DNA of 36,320 nt from Solirubrobacterales bacterium. Its GTDB lineage: Bacteria > Actinomycetota > Thermoleophilia > Solirubrobacterales > Solirubrobacteraceae. Below are positions 34,623-36,320 of the stretch, piece after piece. The position numbers and the translations under genes were made by a program. The stretch's first letter is position 1, and every line of letters starts with the position of its first letter. The notes under the pieces are model-generated. The model was not told the DNA's origin and made no database searches. It saw nothing but the letters and a program-made list of their open reading frames with translations. The stretch covers positions 1 to 36,320 of the forward strand of contig DAHUYQ010000037.1 in the NCBI GenBank assembly GCA_027315115.1, read 5' to 3'.

Positions 34623-35945
34623 CTACGGCGCCTGTATCGGTTCGAGCGAGTTTCCGGGGGCGATCTGCGCGCAGTTCTGCGGCGCCGGCAGCCCCAGGAA
34701 GCGCCCCGCCAGCCAAGCGTAGGCTTCAGGCAGCCACTCCAGTGCGCTCGGGACATGGCTGAGGTCTTCGTACTGCTCGTACTGGACGCTCACGCCGCGG
34801 CTGCAGTACTCCCGCACGAGGCTGCGCACGTCGCCAGCGATCATCACTCCGTCGCCGGGGCCGATGCCGGGCTTATCCCCTGGCGTGCCTTCGAGCTCGC
34901 CACCAGCTCCCTGGCCGATGAACAGAGGCTCGCCCGGTGTGCCGCCCGTGCCCATGATCAGCTTGTTGGCCACTTCGTCGTAGGCGGGGATCGTTTCGGG
35001 CGCCGGGTACTGCGGCTTGGCGATCTGCGCCCAAGTCAGCCCAGGGTACTGGCCGAGCACTTCGGTGATGGACGCATGCTGGAGCTTTTCGTTGAGCGAG
35101 CGGCCGTATTCGGACATGTACGGGGTCAATTCGATGTCATACGCGCGCGCGATGCCGATCAGGGCCATCGGGATCACTCCCGCCCAGACCGTGCTCCCTT
35201 CGACGTAGCGAAGGTTGTGGGCCGGGTCGATGAGCGTGCCGCCGAACGCCGTGCCGACGATCTTCGAGCTCACTTCCGGCGCGTATGAGGGCGCCAGCTC
35301 CGCGGCCCACTCGGTCGCGATCGCGCCGCCGGAATAGCCGACCAGCCCGATCTTCTTTGCGCCGGCGATCCCGGTCGCCGGGGAGGCGAGCGCCGCGCGC
35401 AGCGAGTCGAGCGTGTTCATGCCGTACACGGGTCCGGCCGCGAAGTCGGCTTTCTCGCCCTCGGTGTCAGGCACGACGACGGTGTCGCCCGCGAGCAGCG
35501 CCGGCGCGATCACAGCCGACTCGACGTTTGGGATCAGCCCCCCGAGTGAGAGCCCGCCGGAGATCGCGTAGGAGGGCTCGTCTTCGTTGTTGAGCGAGTC
35601 ATAGAAGGACTGATAGGAGAGGACCGGACCGAGATTCAGCGCGGGCCGCAGCACGGATGTCACGTTCACCGTGGGCCGACCGAGCGCGCCGGTGGAGCGA
35701 TACAGAAGCTGCACGGCGGTGACCGGCAGCGGGACGCCGGCGACGTGGTAGGCGAGCGTTCTGGTCTTCAGCACCGTGCCCGGCGCGATGCTCGACAGCG
35801 GGGCGCCGCCTTCGTATCGATAGAACGGGTCCTGCGATGGCGGAACCGCCGCATGTGCCGGGGCGGCGGCCGCGAGAGACGCGATAAGGACGAGCGCCGC
35901 CGAGCACCACTTCAGCCATCTCATGGACCATCCGGCAACGACCAT
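34623..35945 (-). CDS. Secretory lipase (LIP family, alpha/beta hydrolase)
   Basis: A 440-residue exported esterase/lipase of the fungal-type secretory lipase family (PF03583), common in actinobacteria. It has a signal peptide (about 1-32, ending APAHA-AVPP), QDPFYRYEG near the mature start, the nucleophile elbow GYSGGA with Ser205, a candidate acid Asp365 (GPGDGVM) and the His397 in EDLSHV. ATG 35945 has GGAGG four nt upstream; ATG 35924 is an alternative just before the hydrophobic core. Acyl substrate is not predictable. The 134 nt after its stop up to the decayed DUF1801 gene hold nothing I recognise. Confidence 0.92.
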   Translation of the reverse strand: MVVAGWSMRWLKWCSAALVLIASLAAAAPAHAAVPPSQDPFYRYEGGAPLSSIAPGTVLKTRTLAYHVAGVPLPVTAVQLLYRSTGALGRPTVNVTSVLRPALNLGPVLSYQSFYDSLNNEDEPSYAISGGLSLGGLIPNVESAVIAPALLAGDTVVVPDTEGEKADFAAGPVYGMNTLDSLRAALASPATGIAGAKKIGLVGYSGGAIATEWAAELAPSYAPEVSSKIVGTAFGGTLIDPAHNLRYVEGSTVWAGVIPMALIGIARAYDIELTPYMSEYGRSLNEKLQHASITEVLGQYPGLTWAQIAKPQYPAPETIPAYDEVANKLIMGTGGTPGEPLFIGQGAGGELEGTPGDKPGIGPGDGVMIAGDVRSLVREYCSRGVSVQYEQYEDLSHVPSALEWLPEAYAWLAGRFLGLPAPQNCAQIAPGNSLEPIQAP

Positions 35946-36232
35946 CGATCCTCCTCATCCGTTGAATCTCCAGGATTTCGCTGTACCGCGCCACGGGCAT
36001 ACCCGTATCTGCGCGGCCGCACACGGAAAGAGAGACGAGGTCTGTCGGCTTCGCGAGATCCCCTGACGGGCCGTCAGTCGGCCCGTGCTCACGCAGCAGG
36101 CGGGCCCCGCAGGATTTGAACCGAAGATGAGGTGTTCACGTTTGCGGGATCCCGCGCTGTGGTGCGGGTTGTTGAGGGCGCCGCGCGCCGCGGCCACACG
36201 TTAGGCGCGGTTTGACCACACCGATAGCTGTC
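35946..36232. other. Non-coding region upstream of the lipase
   Basis: No gene is visible. It contains an 8-bp stem ACGGGCCG (36066-36073) / CGGCCCGT (36079-36086), the tRNA 3'-end-like block at 36101-36122, and the palindrome GCGGGATCCCGC at 36144-36155. The lipase promoter should be in the left part, but no convincing box is seen. Confidence 0.6.
36101..36122 (-). other. tRNA 3'-end-like fragment (candidate attachment site remnant)
   Basis: On the minus strand GGTTCAAATCCTGC followed by GGGGCCCG reads as a tRNA T-loop, the 3' side of its stem and the acceptor 3' strand. The 5' side of the T stem (CTTCGG instead of GCAGG) does not pair and no D arm, anticodon arm or acceptor 5' strand is present, so it is not a tRNA gene. 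Such truncated 3' ends mark att sites of elements integrated in tRNA genes. Confidence 0.4.
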
Positions 36233-36320
36233 TTAGTCGTGGCTGCGTTCGGCTTCTAGGCGGGCGATGCCGATGGCCTCGAGTGCTGTGATGAGCTCGC
36301 GGAGGCGGTGGTCGTTGGCG
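36233..36320 (-). CDS. C-terminal end of an unidentified protein (runs off the right edge)
   Basis: Only the last 28 residues are present: NDHRLRELITALEAIGIARL and then EAERSHD, stop TAA at 36233-36235. The piece is helical and charged, which is insufficient to name a family. It reads toward the tRNA-like fragment about 110 nt away, the usual arrangement of an integrase gene next to its att site, but this is only positional. Confidence 0.5.
   Translation of the reverse strand, partial: ANDHRLRELITALEAIGIARLEAERSHD

Noticed and set aside
36144..36155. GCGGGATCCCGC as a terminator
   Set aside because: It is a loopless palindrome without T tract, so it cannot form a normal terminator hairpin.
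36095..36200. Complete tRNA gene
   Set aside because: The T stem does not pair and no acceptor 5' strand, D arm or anticodon arm can be found.

Overview
The window reads as a high-GC actinobacterial chromosome segment, most plausibly Thermoleophilia/Solirubrobacterales. This is inferred from GC-saturated third codon positions, frequent GTG/TTG starts, chains of ATGA/GTGA overlaps and the style of the proteins; no rRNA or phylogenetic marker is present to prove it. The left 3.5 kb differs. From position 1 to about 3,480 codons ending in A/T are about ten times more frequent, and the change falls inside pntB, exactly where it encodes the family's most conserved segment. I read this as a probable assembly chimera (or, less likely, a recombination junction), so the GH92 gene and the 3' three-quarters of pntB may belong to another organism.

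Layout. 1-5,241 (minus): three-subunit proton-translocating transhydrogenase pntAA-pntAB-pntB followed 3 nt later by a secreted GH92 alpha-mannosidase running off the left edge. 5,364-5,957 (plus): PduO-type cobalamin adenosyltransferase. 6,026-12,005 (minus): a cobalamin-riboswitch-controlled operon of two exported DUF4430 (transcobalamin C-domain-like) proteins, an EcfT, a fused double-ABC EcfA, and an S component fused to a prenyltransferase/squalene-cyclase-type repeat domain. 12,028-13,293: FAD/NAD oxidoreductase. 13,327-22,099 (minus): a Tcp/Tn916-type secretion channel (TcpC, small 2-TM protein, TcpE, VirB4, VirB6, bifunctional peptidoglycan hydrolase) without relaxase or coupling protein, preceded by a sigma-70-like gene. 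22,950-26,825 (plus): YihY membrane protein, Lon protease, HxlR regulator. 26,807-30,032 (minus): two DHA2 drug exporters. 30,200-31,799: ECF sigma factor with a membrane partner. 31,966-33,546 (plus): class II amidotransferase and YrhK-like membrane protein. 33,567-35,945 (minus): a small membrane protein, a short SnoaL-like protein, a decayed DUF1801 gene and a secretory lipase. The right edge has a tRNA 3'-end-like fragment and the C-terminus of an unidentified gene.

The most interesting unit is the B12 operon. Mammalian transcobalamin/intrinsic factor consists of an alpha/alpha-barrel plus a small beta domain. Here both domain types are encoded under one B12 riboswitch but on separate polypeptides, with the barrel-like domain fused directly to the membrane S component. 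I propose a split, transporter-tethered transcobalamin-like capture system, with the adjacent PduO enzyme adenosylating the imported cobalamin. The second system of note is the orphan Tcp-type channel, whose leader can form a 16-bp hairpin in which the only irregular pair is G-U on the coding transcript.
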